44,014 nt of DNA. Source: Bacillota bacterium (GTDB lineage: Bacteria; Bacillota; Negativicutes; CTSoil-072). This document shows positions 32,086 through 40,318 of the stretch, one piece after another (the first letter of the stretch is position 1; the number at the start of each line of letters is the position of its first letter). A program made the translations under genes and the position numbers. The stretch is taken from NCBI GenBank assembly GCA_017889545.1, contig JAGFZV010000023.1, forward strand, positions 1 to 44,014, given 5' to 3'. A model generated the notes under the pieces. That model was not told where the DNA came from. It was given only the letters and a program-made list of their open reading frames with translations, and ran no database searches.

Positions 32086-32925
32086 TTAATAGTCATACCA
32101 TCCCTTACCGGTTTTCCTGCCAAGACGGCCTGCTTCAACCAGTTGTTTTAACGCCAAAGGCGCCTTCCATGCCGTTCCAAGCTGAATTTCATAATATTCC
32201 AGGGAATCTTTCAGAATATCAAGCCCAATGATATCTGCCAATTCAAAAGGCCCAATGGGAAGATACGTAGCTTTCATAGCAGCATCAATTTCTTCTTTGG
32301 TCGCCAAGCCTTCCTCATATGCTTTGAACGCTTCCAGGAAAAGCGGTGTATAGATACGGTTGGCGATGAACCCCGGTGAATCTTTTTTTACTTCTATGCT
32401 GATTTTTCCCATCTGTTTACCTACCGCTTTGGCAATATCGATCGTCTCATCACTGCTATAATACCCACGGGTTATTTCAACCAGTTTGGATGGCGGAATG
32501 AAAAAATGCATCCCGGCCACTTTGTCGGGGCGCTGAGTAGCTGCCGCAATTGTGGTAATTGAAAAGGTAGAAGTACTGGTAACCAGAACAGCTTCTTTTT
32601 TGCACAGCGTATCAAGTTGTGCAAACATCGCCTTTTTGATGTCAAGATTTTCTGCAACAACTTCAATGACAAAGTCTACTGTATCAAAATTTTCGAACTT
32701 GGAAGTCGTGTGAATACGCGCTAAGGCAGCATTGCTCTCTTGTGCAGTCAAAGTATTTTTTTGTACCAGTTTTTGCACTTGCTTTTCAATGCTTTGCAAG
32801 GCTTTTATCAGATTCGCTTCCGTTCTATTTTGTAATATTACCTCATAACCAGCCATAGCGGCACTGATCACAATGCCATTTCCCATTTTACCGGCTCCAA
32901 CTACACCAATAGTTTTCATTTCCAT
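32086..32925 (-). CDS. 3-hydroxyacyl-CoA dehydrogenase family protein, variant active-site loop
   Basis: A 279-residue NAD-dependent dehydrogenase of the Hbd family: GVVGAGKMGNGIVISAA binds NAD, His140 is the catalytic base (GMHFF) and Glu150 its partner (KLVEITRG). Between them the usual FFNPAQVMRLVE stretch is two residues shorter (FFIPPSKLVE), with Asn replaced by Ile, so the substrate pocket differs from that of Hbd at 40319-41179. The C-terminal helices end in GRLGRKTGKGWYDY as usual. It follows an SDR gene by 47 bases on the same strand, and the two probably act on related hydroxyacyl substrates. Confidence 0.87.
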   Translation of the reverse strand: MEMKTIGVVGAGKMGNGIVISAAMAGYEVILQNRTEANLIKALQSIEKQVQKLVQKNTLTAQESNAALARIHTTSKFENFDTVDFVIEVVAENLDIKKAMFAQLDTLCKKEAVLVTSTSTFSITTIAAATQRPDKVAGMHFFIPPSKLVEITRGYYSSDETIDIAKAVGKQMGKISIEVKKDSPGFIANRIYTPLFLEAFKAYEEGLATKEEIDAAMKATYLPIGPFELADIIGLDILKDSLEYYEIQLGTAWKAPLALKQLVEAGRLGRKTGKGWYDY

Positions 32926-32972
32926 AGCCTATCCCCCATCCTTTTCATAGTACCTAAAAACCATCGTCCTGC

Positions 32973-33752
32973 TTATACCATGGATGTTTGACCACCATCA
33001 ACAACAACCAATTGCCCTGTCATATAATTTGATGCAGCAGAAGCCAAAAAGACGATAACCCCTTTAAGATCGTTTTCTCCGCCGTACCTGGCAAGAGGAA
33101 TTCTCGGCATAATTTGCGGAGCCATTTGTTCCAACAATTTGTCATTCATGCTGGTTGGGAACCAGCCGGGAGCAATTGCATTGACTGTGATACCGTATCG
33201 AGCCCATTTTACAGCTAAATCTTTTGTCATGCTGACGACAGCGCCTTTACTGGCTGTATAGGCTACGGAATTTGCATTTTCCGGCAAATCGCCACCCAGT
33301 GCGCCAATGGATGCTGTATTGACAATTTTGCCGTAACCTTGGTTCTTCATCACACGGCCAGCCATCATTGACAATTGGAACGTACCGTTAAGATTGAGGG
33401 CAAGTACCTTTTGCCATTTATCCATCGGGAAGTTCATCGAATCAGCAACCCAGGCAATACCCGCATTGTTGACCAAAACATCAATTTTCCCAAACTCTTC
33501 CATTGTTACATCAATAAGTTTTTGGCAATCTTCTTCTTTGCTGGCATCACAAGCAACCGCAATAGCGCGAGTTCCACAATCTTTCTCAATTTTCGCACAC
33601 ATGTCGGTGCAGCGGTCAACCTTCCGTGCTGCTATAACAACATTGGCCCCGGCTTCCGCTACTGCAACAGCCATCTGTGCTCCCAGGCCAACCGATCCCC
33701 CCGTAATGATTACTGTTTTACCTTTTAAGTCAAAAATTTCTTTTACATGCAT
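32973..33752 (-). CDS. SDR family oxidoreductase (gluconate 5-dehydrogenase/3-oxoacyl reductase type)
   Basis: A 259-residue short-chain dehydrogenase. Marks: VIITGGSVGLGAQMAVAVAE, NNAGIAWVADSM, TASIGALGGD (catalytic Ser), YTASKGAVV (Tyr and Lys) and YMTGQLVVVDGGQ. The ATG at 33752 follows AAGGGGGA; the longer frame to 33818 has no site. It is the first gene of a two-gene unit with the 3-hydroxyacyl-CoA dehydrogenase that ends at the terminator at 32028-32071. GTATAC-type sites lie just upstream (33785 and 33909), suggesting GntR-family control. Confidence 0.9.
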   Translation of the reverse strand: MHVKEIFDLKGKTVIITGGSVGLGAQMAVAVAEAGANVVIAARKVDRCTDMCAKIEKDCGTRAIAVACDASKEEDCQKLIDVTMEEFGKIDVLVNNAGIAWVADSMNFPMDKWQKVLALNLNGTFQLSMMAGRVMKNQGYGKIVNTASIGALGGDLPENANSVAYTASKGAVVSMTKDLAVKWARYGITVNAIAPGWFPTSMNDKLLEQMAPQIMPRIPLARYGGENDLKGVIVFLASAASNYMTGQLVVVDGGQTSMV

Positions 33753-33784
33753 TGCTTTTTCCCCCTTATCCAATTTGAAAATAT

Positions 33785-34150
33785 GTATACTATAATCTAC
33801 TTGCATAATTTGTGCCAATCATTCATTATTCTTGACCAGCATTACTCTAAGGAAATCATTGACGCAACAACATATTTGTATAAATTAGAGACAATTACCT
33901 AATAATTTGTATACTTTCGTTACGTGTGTTTTATATTCGCGGCAACTAGCAAAAATCATCTGTATTCACCGGCGTGTATCGATCTTATATACGTCACAAG
34001 ATTTGATTTTCATAAAAGCCCCCCATCAATAAACATGTTATATGCTTTCATCACATTTCCTGCCTATTGAAGGGGGGTAAGCTATCTATTTCGTATACGT
34101 ACTGTCTACTTTTTGGATAGTGAAGTAATCAGCGAGTCTACTTTGTATAC
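33785..34150. promoter_or_regulatory. Four GTATAC sites, possible GntR-family operators
   Basis: GTATAC occurs at 33785-33790, 33909-33914, 34093-34098 and 34145-34150, in contexts such as TTTGTATACATTTTG and ATTTGTATACTTTC. Operators of FCD-type GntR regulators have this palindromic core (TTGTATACAA). The first two lie upstream of the SDR gene, the last two beyond the porin's stop. No regulator gene is nearby. The stretch 33753-34182 holds no gene I can support. Confidence 0.45.
34019..34077 (-). terminator. Probable terminator of the SLH porin gene
   Basis: Arms CCCCCC-a-TCAATA and TATTGA-a-GGGGGG (12 pairs with one A/A mismatch) around a long loop; on the minus strand the stem runs into CTTTTA. 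It lies about 105 bases beyond the porin stop codon. Confidence 0.5.
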
Positions 34151-34182
34151 ATTTTGTTTTTCAACATCCGTAATCACTTTAT

Positions 34183-35490
34183 TTAGAAAATAAAGGAAAT
34201 TTGTACCCGGCTCCAGTTCCCTGCATTTGGTCCGAGGGTGTATACACCACCGGCGGGATTTTTCGCGTCAAATGCTTGTCCTATGAGCAATTTAAGATTT
34301 TTTGCCATCGTGTAATCAAAGACGACTTCGTATTCTTCAACATTGCTGGTCGGACAGAGAGAAGTAGTATTGTAATCGCCCCAGCCAACAGAAGCATTTC
34401 TCTCGGCTTTCACATAGGCTACGCCCAGACCCCAGGTATGCGGCTTGCTGAAGTCAGCGCCTTTATAGTTCAATCGGACATACGCAGCGCTGTTTTCCGT
34501 GTCATATTCGGTATTTTTGATATAGTCACCACGGAGACGGAAGTTTTTTGCAAAACGAGTATCGAGACCGGCACCCCAAACATTTACATCAGAAGTTGGA
34601 TAACCAATATTGAACTCATCATTCGTATTTTTCAAGTAATAACCATGCAAAGTAGTTGCTTTGCTGGTCGAATACTTCAAGTTGGCATACACGGCGTCCG
34701 AAAAACCAAGTTGATTAGCTTGGGCAACACCCTTATATGCGGTACTCGGGTTTGTAAAGTCGGCTAAACCGAGTTCTACTTTCAGCTTATCACCAATACC
34801 AAAATTCAATTTCGCACCATCCACACCCCAGAAGTTCATCCAGTAGCCAGTAGCACTGATTGCTGTATTGAATCGGCCGATTGTTGCCGTCGTGCCCTTC
34901 ATTCCCAGGAAATTATTCACTTTCAGGTTTGCTTCAATGATTTTATTTTCATCTTTGTCATTTGATCCGAAATTCGTTTGCCGCATGTTAATCATACGGA
35001 AATTCGCCGAGCTATCATCATTGATTTGCGCACTGGCAGACAAGCGCCAGTTCGTTTGGTAAACTCCAGAGTTCTTCGTATCAGAGAACTGGATATAACG
35101 GAAGCTAGCTTCTCCGCCCCAATTCAGTTTATCGGCGTTGACTTTTTTCTCCACCTTGGTCAATCGGGCATTGATCTGTTCCAATTCAGCAGCGAACTCT
35201 TTCGCTAATTTATTGATAAGAGCTTTGTTCTCAGCAGTTGCTTTTTCTTCTTTTGTCATGGCATTAGCGATAATTTGCGCCATTTCATAACGGGTCATCG
35301 TTCTGTCACCGCGGTACGTTCCATCGCCATAACCTTCTACAACACCGTCTTTAGCCAGTTTGTTAACGGCGCCATAGGCCCAGTGGTTAGCAGGGACATC
35401 GCTGTAAAGACTTGTCGGTGCAGCCATGGCAATGCCGGCGACACCCATCAGAAAGATGCACACCAAAGCTGTAACTAATACTTTCTTCAT
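34183..35490 (-). CDS. SLH-domain outer-membrane porin (OmpM type)
   Basis: A 435-residue outer-membrane protein. Residues 1-23 are a signal peptide ending AMAA. An S-layer-homology domain follows (about 27-75: SDVPANHWAYGAVNKLAKDG and DRTMTRYEMAQIIAN), which binds modified peptidoglycan, then a helical coiled-coil stretch (about 78-118) and a C-terminal beta-barrel ending RVQISFIF. In Negativicutes such proteins tether the outer membrane to the cell wall and form its main pores. GGAGGAAG precedes the ATG at good distance. A leader of several hundred bases without a recognisable gene lies upstream. Confidence 0.93.
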   Translation of the reverse strand: MKKVLVTALVCIFLMGVAGIAMAAPTSLYSDVPANHWAYGAVNKLAKDGVVEGYGDGTYRGDRTMTRYEMAQIIANAMTKEEKATAENKALINKLAKEFAAELEQINARLTKVEKKVNADKLNWGGEASFRYIQFSDTKNSGVYQTNWRLSASAQINDDSSANFRMINMRQTNFGSNDKDENKIIEANLKVNNFLGMKGTTATIGRFNTAISATGYWMNFWGVDGAKLNFGIGDKLKVELGLADFTNPSTAYKGVAQANQLGFSDAVYANLKYSTSKATTLHGYYLKNTNDEFNIGYPTSDVNVWGAGLDTRFAKNFRLRGDYIKNTEYDTENSAAYVRLNYKGADFSKPHTWGLGVAYVKAERNASVGWGDYNTTSLCPTSNVEEYEVVFDYTMAKNLKLLIGQAFDAKNPAGGVYTLGPNAGNWSRVQISFIF

Positions 35491-35982
35491 TTGTTCTTCC
35501 TCCTCAAATTTTCGACGATTTGATGTTTGGCTTCAGAGTTTTCGGTAAATAATGAACCACAGATGAGTGAGAATAGAGTTTCCAGTTGTTTTCTCGATAC
35601 TCTCTTGATCTCATCCGATTCATATCGATCACCTACTGCGAAAACCAGGGAACTCTAATCATTCCTCCTTCCCACCCCGGCTCTCTTCGGTGTCCAGATC
35701 GTGCAGCAACTTGCAAGCAGCAGCAGATAATCTTTTTTACGATTTTTTTCATTTTCGTATGCTGGTTTCCAAGGAAATGTATTGCAATAATCATGCCAAT
35801 TTTTCCGAAGAAAAAATATATTCAGTCTTTATAAAACAACCTATTATGGCATCTGCATAGGAAAGGATAAAGGTATTCCCCATGGTACGCGATTGCTATG
35901 CGTAATTACATTCAACATCTCTTTTCCTGATTAATAGTGTCTACAAACAAGACAATGCGTTTAGGGTTTTTAGAAACAATAA
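35491..35982 (-). other. Long untranslated region upstream of the porin gene
   Basis: About 490 bases without a credible gene. On the minus strand two short frames with nearby purine-rich sites exist (9 and 39 codons, around 35659 and 35625) but their spacing or composition is poor. No terminator or known riboswitch was recognised. A long 5' leader on a very abundant porin mRNA would be normal. Confidence 0.45.
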
Positions 35983-36029
35983 ACAAAGCAAAAGCAGCAA
36001 ATATTTTTAGTTTGCTGCTTTTGCTTTGT
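35983..36029 (-). terminator. Strong terminator of the carnitine-dehydrogenase-like operon
   Basis: A perfect 18-bp stem, CAAAGCAAAAGCAGCAAA and TTTGCTGCTTTTGCTTTG, around a 9-base loop, extended by one A-T pair and followed on the minus strand by TTTATTGTTTC. It starts 13 bases after the stop codon at 36043. Confidence 0.92.
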
Positions 36030-36042
36030 ACAATATTTTTCA

Positions 36043-37032
36043 TTATATTTTCTTATGATACTTTAGAAGTTGAAAAAGCCCCTGATCCCGGAATTGAATG
36101 ATTTCTTCGTTGGTTTTCCCAAATTCCGCCGATCGGTTCGTCATTTCCTTGTCAACACCCGCTTGAGCAATATCAGGCCATCCATCAGGAAATTTATCCC
36201 ACTTTGCCATGTCTGCCAACCATTTTTCAGCGGAAGGGTTCATGTGGAGCGATGAGCCTCTAATACCATGTTGTCCGCCGGCCAACTGGAATATCAGGTT
36301 TGGTCCTAACAGCGCCCAACGCAAACCAGGTCCGAAGGTAACCGCTTTATCAATATCTTCTACAGAACAAACTCCTCTAGTAACCAAATCCACTGCTTCC
36401 CGGAATAAGCCCATCTGCAACCGGTTGGCAATGAACCCCAGCGATTCTTTTTGCAAAACGATTGGCTCTTTGCCAAGACGAACGTAAAAATCGCAAGTAC
36501 ATTCCACTGCTTCCGGACTTGTTTTCTCGCCTTTGGTAATTTCGATCAAGGGAATAATATGCGGAGGATTATAGGGGTGCGCTCCGATGCATCGTTCAGG
36601 ATGTGCGGAAAATTTTGCAATTTCAGTGATCAGCAATCCCGAGGTGCTGCTGGCAATGATTGTATCGGGCGACGTAATTTTTTCCACCTGACCTAAAATA
36701 TTTTGCTTAATTTCATAGTTTTCCGGTCCGGATTCTTGGATGAACTGAACATTTTGCACCGCTTCTTCCAGGTGAACCGTGTATGTTATTAATTTTTCCG
36801 CTTCTGCAGCCGCTTGTCGCGTTATGATGGCGTTTTTTTGCAATATTTTCAGATTATTGATTACACTTTTTTTCGCATGATCCAAGTTATCTTGTCCAGT
36901 ATCATATAGGTAAACGGGATACCCTTTTAAACTAAAACTTATCGCCCAGCTGGATCCAATAATCCCGGCTCCCACACAAGCGATCTTCTTGATAACATTC
37001 GTCTTAATCGTAATCCCTCCCATACAAATCAT
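36043..37032 (-). CDS. 3-hydroxy acid dehydrogenase, L-carnitine dehydrogenase/lambda-crystallin type
   Basis: A dehydrogenase of about 320 residues. IACVGAGIIGSSWAISFSLK binds NAD; VQFIQESGPENYEIKQ, SSTSGLLITEIA and AHPYNPPHIIPLIEI are typical of the L-carnitine/L-gulonate dehydrogenase group, which oxidises free 3-hydroxy acids rather than CoA esters. Its product would be a beta-keto acid, the substrate of the BKACE enzyme encoded upstream in the same operon; carnitine to 3-dehydrocarnitine is one possibility. The start is unclear: ATG at 37032 or 37023 has no ribosome site, whereas a perfect GGGAGGG lies six bases before an ATT at 37008. Confidence 0.82.
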   Translation of the reverse strand: MICMGGITIKTNVIKKIACVGAGIIGSSWAISFSLKGYPVYLYDTGQDNLDHAKKSVINNLKILQKNAIITRQAAAEAEKLITYTVHLEEAVQNVQFIQESGPENYEIKQNILGQVEKITSPDTIIASSTSGLLITEIAKFSAHPERCIGAHPYNPPHIIPLIEITKGEKTSPEAVECTCDFYVRLGKEPIVLQKESLGFIANRLQMGLFREAVDLVTRGVCSVEDIDKAVTFGPGLRWALLGPNLIFQLAGGQHGIRGSSLHMNPSAEKWLADMAKWDKFPDGWPDIAQAGVDKEMTNRSAEFGKTNEEIIQFRDQGLFQLLKYHKKI

Positions 37033-37156
37033 TTTGCTGGAGAGTAAATAGTAAATTCATTTCTCAATATCAATCAGAAAATAGAATGTATTCTGTTATT
37101 TTTCGACTTATTTCAGCATTATGATAAACTCACTATTTCCCTCTACATACTGAATG

Positions 37157-38080
37157 TTAATAATTCACTTCAGCGATGCCCTTAAGGCCTAATATACTGC
37201 GTGTCTCTTCTGCGTTCGCTATTTCGAACCCCATTCGCACGGCAATTTCCTTTACCAAAGTGACTTGTTCCGCGCTTGATTTTGCCAATGCCCCCGAATG
37301 AAGATATAGATTATCTTCAAGACCAACCCGGACATTTCCACCCATTGCCATCGCAGCAGTAACCATGGGGAGTTGCGCCCTTCCAGCAGCCGCACAAGAC
37401 CATTTAATATCACCAAGTTCTTCTCTCGCGGTTTTCACCAAATAGGCCAAGTTGTCCACCGTCGCCGGAATGCCGCCTAAAATCCCCATGACAAATTGCA
37501 GATAAATTGCGTTTTTCACGATACCGGTTTTCATTAAGTGAGCGATATTGTGTATCATTCCCACATCATAGACTTCATACTCCGGAATGGTACCACAATG
37601 ATTCATCGTTGAAATGTAATAGGACAATGATGTAAAGGAATTACTGAATATCTGATCCTCAGACCTTTGCAGATAGGGAATTTCCCAATCATATTTGGGT
37701 TCTTTAATCGCTTTTGCAGCACCGGAAAAATTAAAGTTTACTGACCCCGCATTGCAGGAAGCCAATTCAGGCTTAAAATTGGATACCGGAGCCAGCCGTT
37801 CTTCTAACTCCATTCCCGGCGCGCCGCCACTAGTGACACAAATAACGGCATTACATTGTTTCTTAATGCCGGATATAATTTCTTTCATAACATTCAAATC
37901 CGAAGTCGGTCTGCCGTCTGCTGCCGACCTGGCATGAATATGAACGGTTGCCGCACCTGCTTCATGAGCCTTCAAAGCATCTTCAATGATCATCTTCGGC
38001 GTAACAGGCAAATAGGGGCTCATGCTCGGAGTATGAATTCCTCCTGTGATTGCTGCGGTAATGATAATTTTTCTAGCCAT
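37157..38080 (-). CDS. BKACE family beta-keto acid cleavage enzyme (DUF849)
   Basis: A 307-residue TIM-barrel enzyme that condenses a beta-keto acid with acetyl-CoA and splits the product to acetoacetate and a new acyl-CoA. The zinc ligands are His47 and His49 in AATVHIHARS, with the C-terminal VRVGLEDNLYLHSG supplying the Glu. ITAAITGGIHTPSMSPYLPV at the start and NFNFSGAAKAI are further family marks. GAGGGGGGG precedes the ATG. It lies between an OYE-like flavoenzyme gene and the carnitine-dehydrogenase-like gene; the three should form one catabolic route for a 3-hydroxy acid. The substrate cannot be read from the sequence. Confidence 0.9.
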   Translation of the reverse strand: MARKIIITAAITGGIHTPSMSPYLPVTPKMIIEDALKAHEAGAATVHIHARSAADGRPTSDLNVMKEIISGIKKQCNAVICVTSGGAPGMELEERLAPVSNFKPELASCNAGSVNFNFSGAAKAIKEPKYDWEIPYLQRSEDQIFSNSFTSLSYYISTMNHCGTIPEYEVYDVGMIHNIAHLMKTGIVKNAIYLQFVMGILGGIPATVDNLAYLVKTAREELGDIKWSCAAAGRAQLPMVTAAMAMGGNVRVGLEDNLYLHSGALAKSSAEQVTLVKEIAVRMGFEIANAEETRSILGLKGIAEVNY

Positions 38081-38157
38081 ATGAACAGTTTCCCCCCCTC
38101 TTGATTTTTAAATTCCTTTAAAATCAGGTCATTGCAACATAGCGATTTGTTAACTTG

Positions 38158-40191
38158 TTATCCAATTTTTATCGCTTCATCATAAGCATCTTTAATAGCC
38201 GCTTGCATATTTCTTGGTTCACTGGCATCGCCAATAATGGATAGTTTGTCAATTTTCCCTTGGAGTTCTGCAAACAGCTCATCATTGGAACAGGTTCTTC
38301 CGGCATTAATGACTGTATCAATTGAAATTCGCTCTGAACCTGCAGGATTTTGAACAAGAACCTTATTTTGTTTAATCGCAATTACCTCCGCCTGATCCAT
38401 TGTTCTCACGTTAAATTGTTTTAGTCTTTTTAGCTTTGACCATCGAGTGCTCAGCCCAATATCCCTGCCAATCCCCCTGCCCGTTTCCACAATCGTGATC
38501 CGTCGATTGCCTTGCGTTAGCAAATAATATAATTCTTCCGGTCTTTCCGCCTGATGCAGCAGTTGAAAACGCAAGTCCTGAGCACTAATGGTCCCGCTCT
38601 CAGCAAGAAATAAAGCAGTCTCAACTCCTAGCAATCCTCCGCCGATAATGACAATGTCCGAGCCTACTTTCACCTTTTTCTTTAAAACGTCCCATGCGTG
38701 AAGAACCCGCGCTTCTTCGTCTCTTGGAATGAGTAGAGTCATCGGTTTTGCCCCCGTAGCAATTACAACCCGCTCAAAAGCGGCAGAGCGAACTGCCTCC
38801 AGCACATTGTCTGCGGTAGCTTTTTTTTCGTAACAAATCTCCACTTTTAAACCAGCACAAGTGCGAAGCAAATAATTCGGCAATCGTCCAAATTCATGCC
38901 GTCCAGGAGGCTGAGAAGCCAGTCTAACTTGCCCGCCGGAATGCCCGGTTTCTTCCCAAATTGTTACAAAATGGCCACGCATGGCTGCAACTCTGGCATA
39001 TTCCAAACCGGCTAAACCGGCGCCGATTACCAAAATCTTTTCAGGGCTCTCCGACTTGACTTGCACCGGTAATAAAGAATTCAACATAAGATCGACTTCT
39101 CTTCCGGCTTCTGCATTCGCGAGGCAATTCAATTTTCTGCCCAAAAATATGTTATCCATACAACCTTGGTTACAGGCAATGCAAGGGAGGATCGAGTCAT
39201 ATGCGCCGCGTGCCGCTTTATCTGCCAATTGGGGATCAGCAACAAACCCCCTTGCTATACCGATAAAATCCGCATCGCCTCTATCAACAATTTTCTCACC
39301 TAACTGAGCAGTAATTCTGTTGCAAACAACTACCGGGATCGATACCATCGATTTGATCGCCTTCCCTAAATAGCTAAACATACCCGGGGGTACATCCATT
39401 GTGATTTGAGGAACGTTGGTTTCATGCCAACCCCCTGTAACATTCAGAGCATCAACGCCCGCTTTTTCGAAAGCCAAGCAAATTTGTCTCGCCTCTAAAT
39501 TGGTATTTCCTCCCTGAATAAAATCATTTCCGGAAACCCGAACCATAATAGGAAAATCCGGCCCAACCGCCCGACGAACTGCTGCCACAACCTCAAGGGG
39601 AAAAAGCATTCTGTCTTGCAAGTCGCCGCCATACTTATCCTTGCGTTGGTTCGTCAGCGGAGATAAAAATTGCGATATCAAATATCCTGCACTGCCCGCA
39701 AGTTCCAAGCCATCGAAACCCGCTTCCTTAGCCCGTCTTGCCGCCTGGGCAAAAAACGATAGGATTTCCTTAATCTCTTCTTGAGTCATTTCCCGTGGAG
39801 TTTCGCCGGTGAAACGCGAAAACACAGCGGATGGAGCCACAGCCTGTGCCCCACCGTATTCTTTTGATCGGGCATATCTACCTGCATGGAACAATTGCGG
39901 GAAAATCTTAGCCCCTTCCTCATGCACCGCTTCAGTCAAAGAACGAAGCCCTGGTATAAAACAGTCGTCATATAGTTGCAACATGCCATGTTCATTAACG
40001 CGTATAGGGTCAATTCCTACCGCTCCCACAATAATCAGCCCTACGCCTCCCTGGGCTCGCAAACGGTAAAATTCGATGATCCTGTCACTCACTTCACCTT
40101 CCGGACAATATGCCAAATGCATGGGCGTCATAATAAAGCGATTTCTGATTTCGACTCGGCCAATTTTTCCTGGAGAATATAATCTAGACAT
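38158..40191 (-). CDS. FMN/FAD/4Fe-4S enoate reductase (2,4-dienoyl-CoA reductase-like)
   Basis: A 677-residue multidomain flavoenzyme. Residues 1-330 form an old-yellow-enzyme barrel with FMN; Tyr170 (AGSAGYLISQFLSPLTN) and His256 (GGWHE) match catalytic positions of FadH. Cys337, 340, 344 and 356 (CIACNQGC ... NC) bind one 4Fe-4S cluster. An FAD/NAD(P) domain follows (ILVIGAGLAGLEYARVAAMR; IVIIGGGLLGVETALFLAES). The family reduces activated C=C bonds or demethylates amines. In this operon it may handle an unsaturated relative of the beta-keto acid substrate, for example a crotonobetaine-like compound; that is inference. Confidence 0.88.
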   Translation of the reverse strand: MSRLYSPGKIGRVEIRNRFIMTPMHLAYCPEGEVSDRIIEFYRLRAQGGVGLIIVGAVGIDPIRVNEHGMLQLYDDCFIPGLRSLTEAVHEEGAKIFPQLFHAGRYARSKEYGGAQAVAPSAVFSRFTGETPREMTQEEIKEILSFFAQAARRAKEAGFDGLELAGSAGYLISQFLSPLTNQRKDKYGGDLQDRMLFPLEVVAAVRRAVGPDFPIMVRVSGNDFIQGGNTNLEARQICLAFEKAGVDALNVTGGWHETNVPQITMDVPPGMFSYLGKAIKSMVSIPVVVCNRITAQLGEKIVDRGDADFIGIARGFVADPQLADKAARGAYDSILPCIACNQGCMDNIFLGRKLNCLANAEAGREVDLMLNSLLPVQVKSESPEKILVIGAGLAGLEYARVAAMRGHFVTIWEETGHSGGQVRLASQPPGRHEFGRLPNYLLRTCAGLKVEICYEKKATADNVLEAVRSAAFERVVIATGAKPMTLLIPRDEEARVLHAWDVLKKKVKVGSDIVIIGGGLLGVETALFLAESGTISAQDLRFQLLHQAERPEELYYLLTQGNRRITIVETGRGIGRDIGLSTRWSKLKRLKQFNVRTMDQAEVIAIKQNKVLVQNPAGSERISIDTVINAGRTCSNDELFAELQGKIDKLSIIGDASEPRNMQAAIKDAYDEAIKIG

Positions 40192-40255
40192 GGCCTGCTC
40201 CCTTCTCCGTTCTCACACCGGTAATTTGGATTTCAATCTGATCTTTCTTCATTGG

Positions 40256-40307
40256 AAAAATACCTCCGCTAAAACACAACCCGCCATGATTTAGTGGAGG
40301 TATTTTT
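40256..40307 (-). terminator. Terminator after hbd
   Basis: An 18-bp stem with one G-T pair, AAAAATACCTCCGCTAAA and TTTAGTGGAGGTATTTTT, followed on the minus strand by TTTTTCC. It begins 12 bases after the Hbd stop codon, so the flavoenzyme gene downstream needs its own promoter. Confidence 0.9.
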
Positions 40308-40318
40308 GAAATTAATGA

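Noticed and set aside
35600-35720. Leader peptides of 9 and 39 codons before the porin gene
   Set aside because: The first has its ribosome site too close to the start; the second has none and an unremarkable composition.
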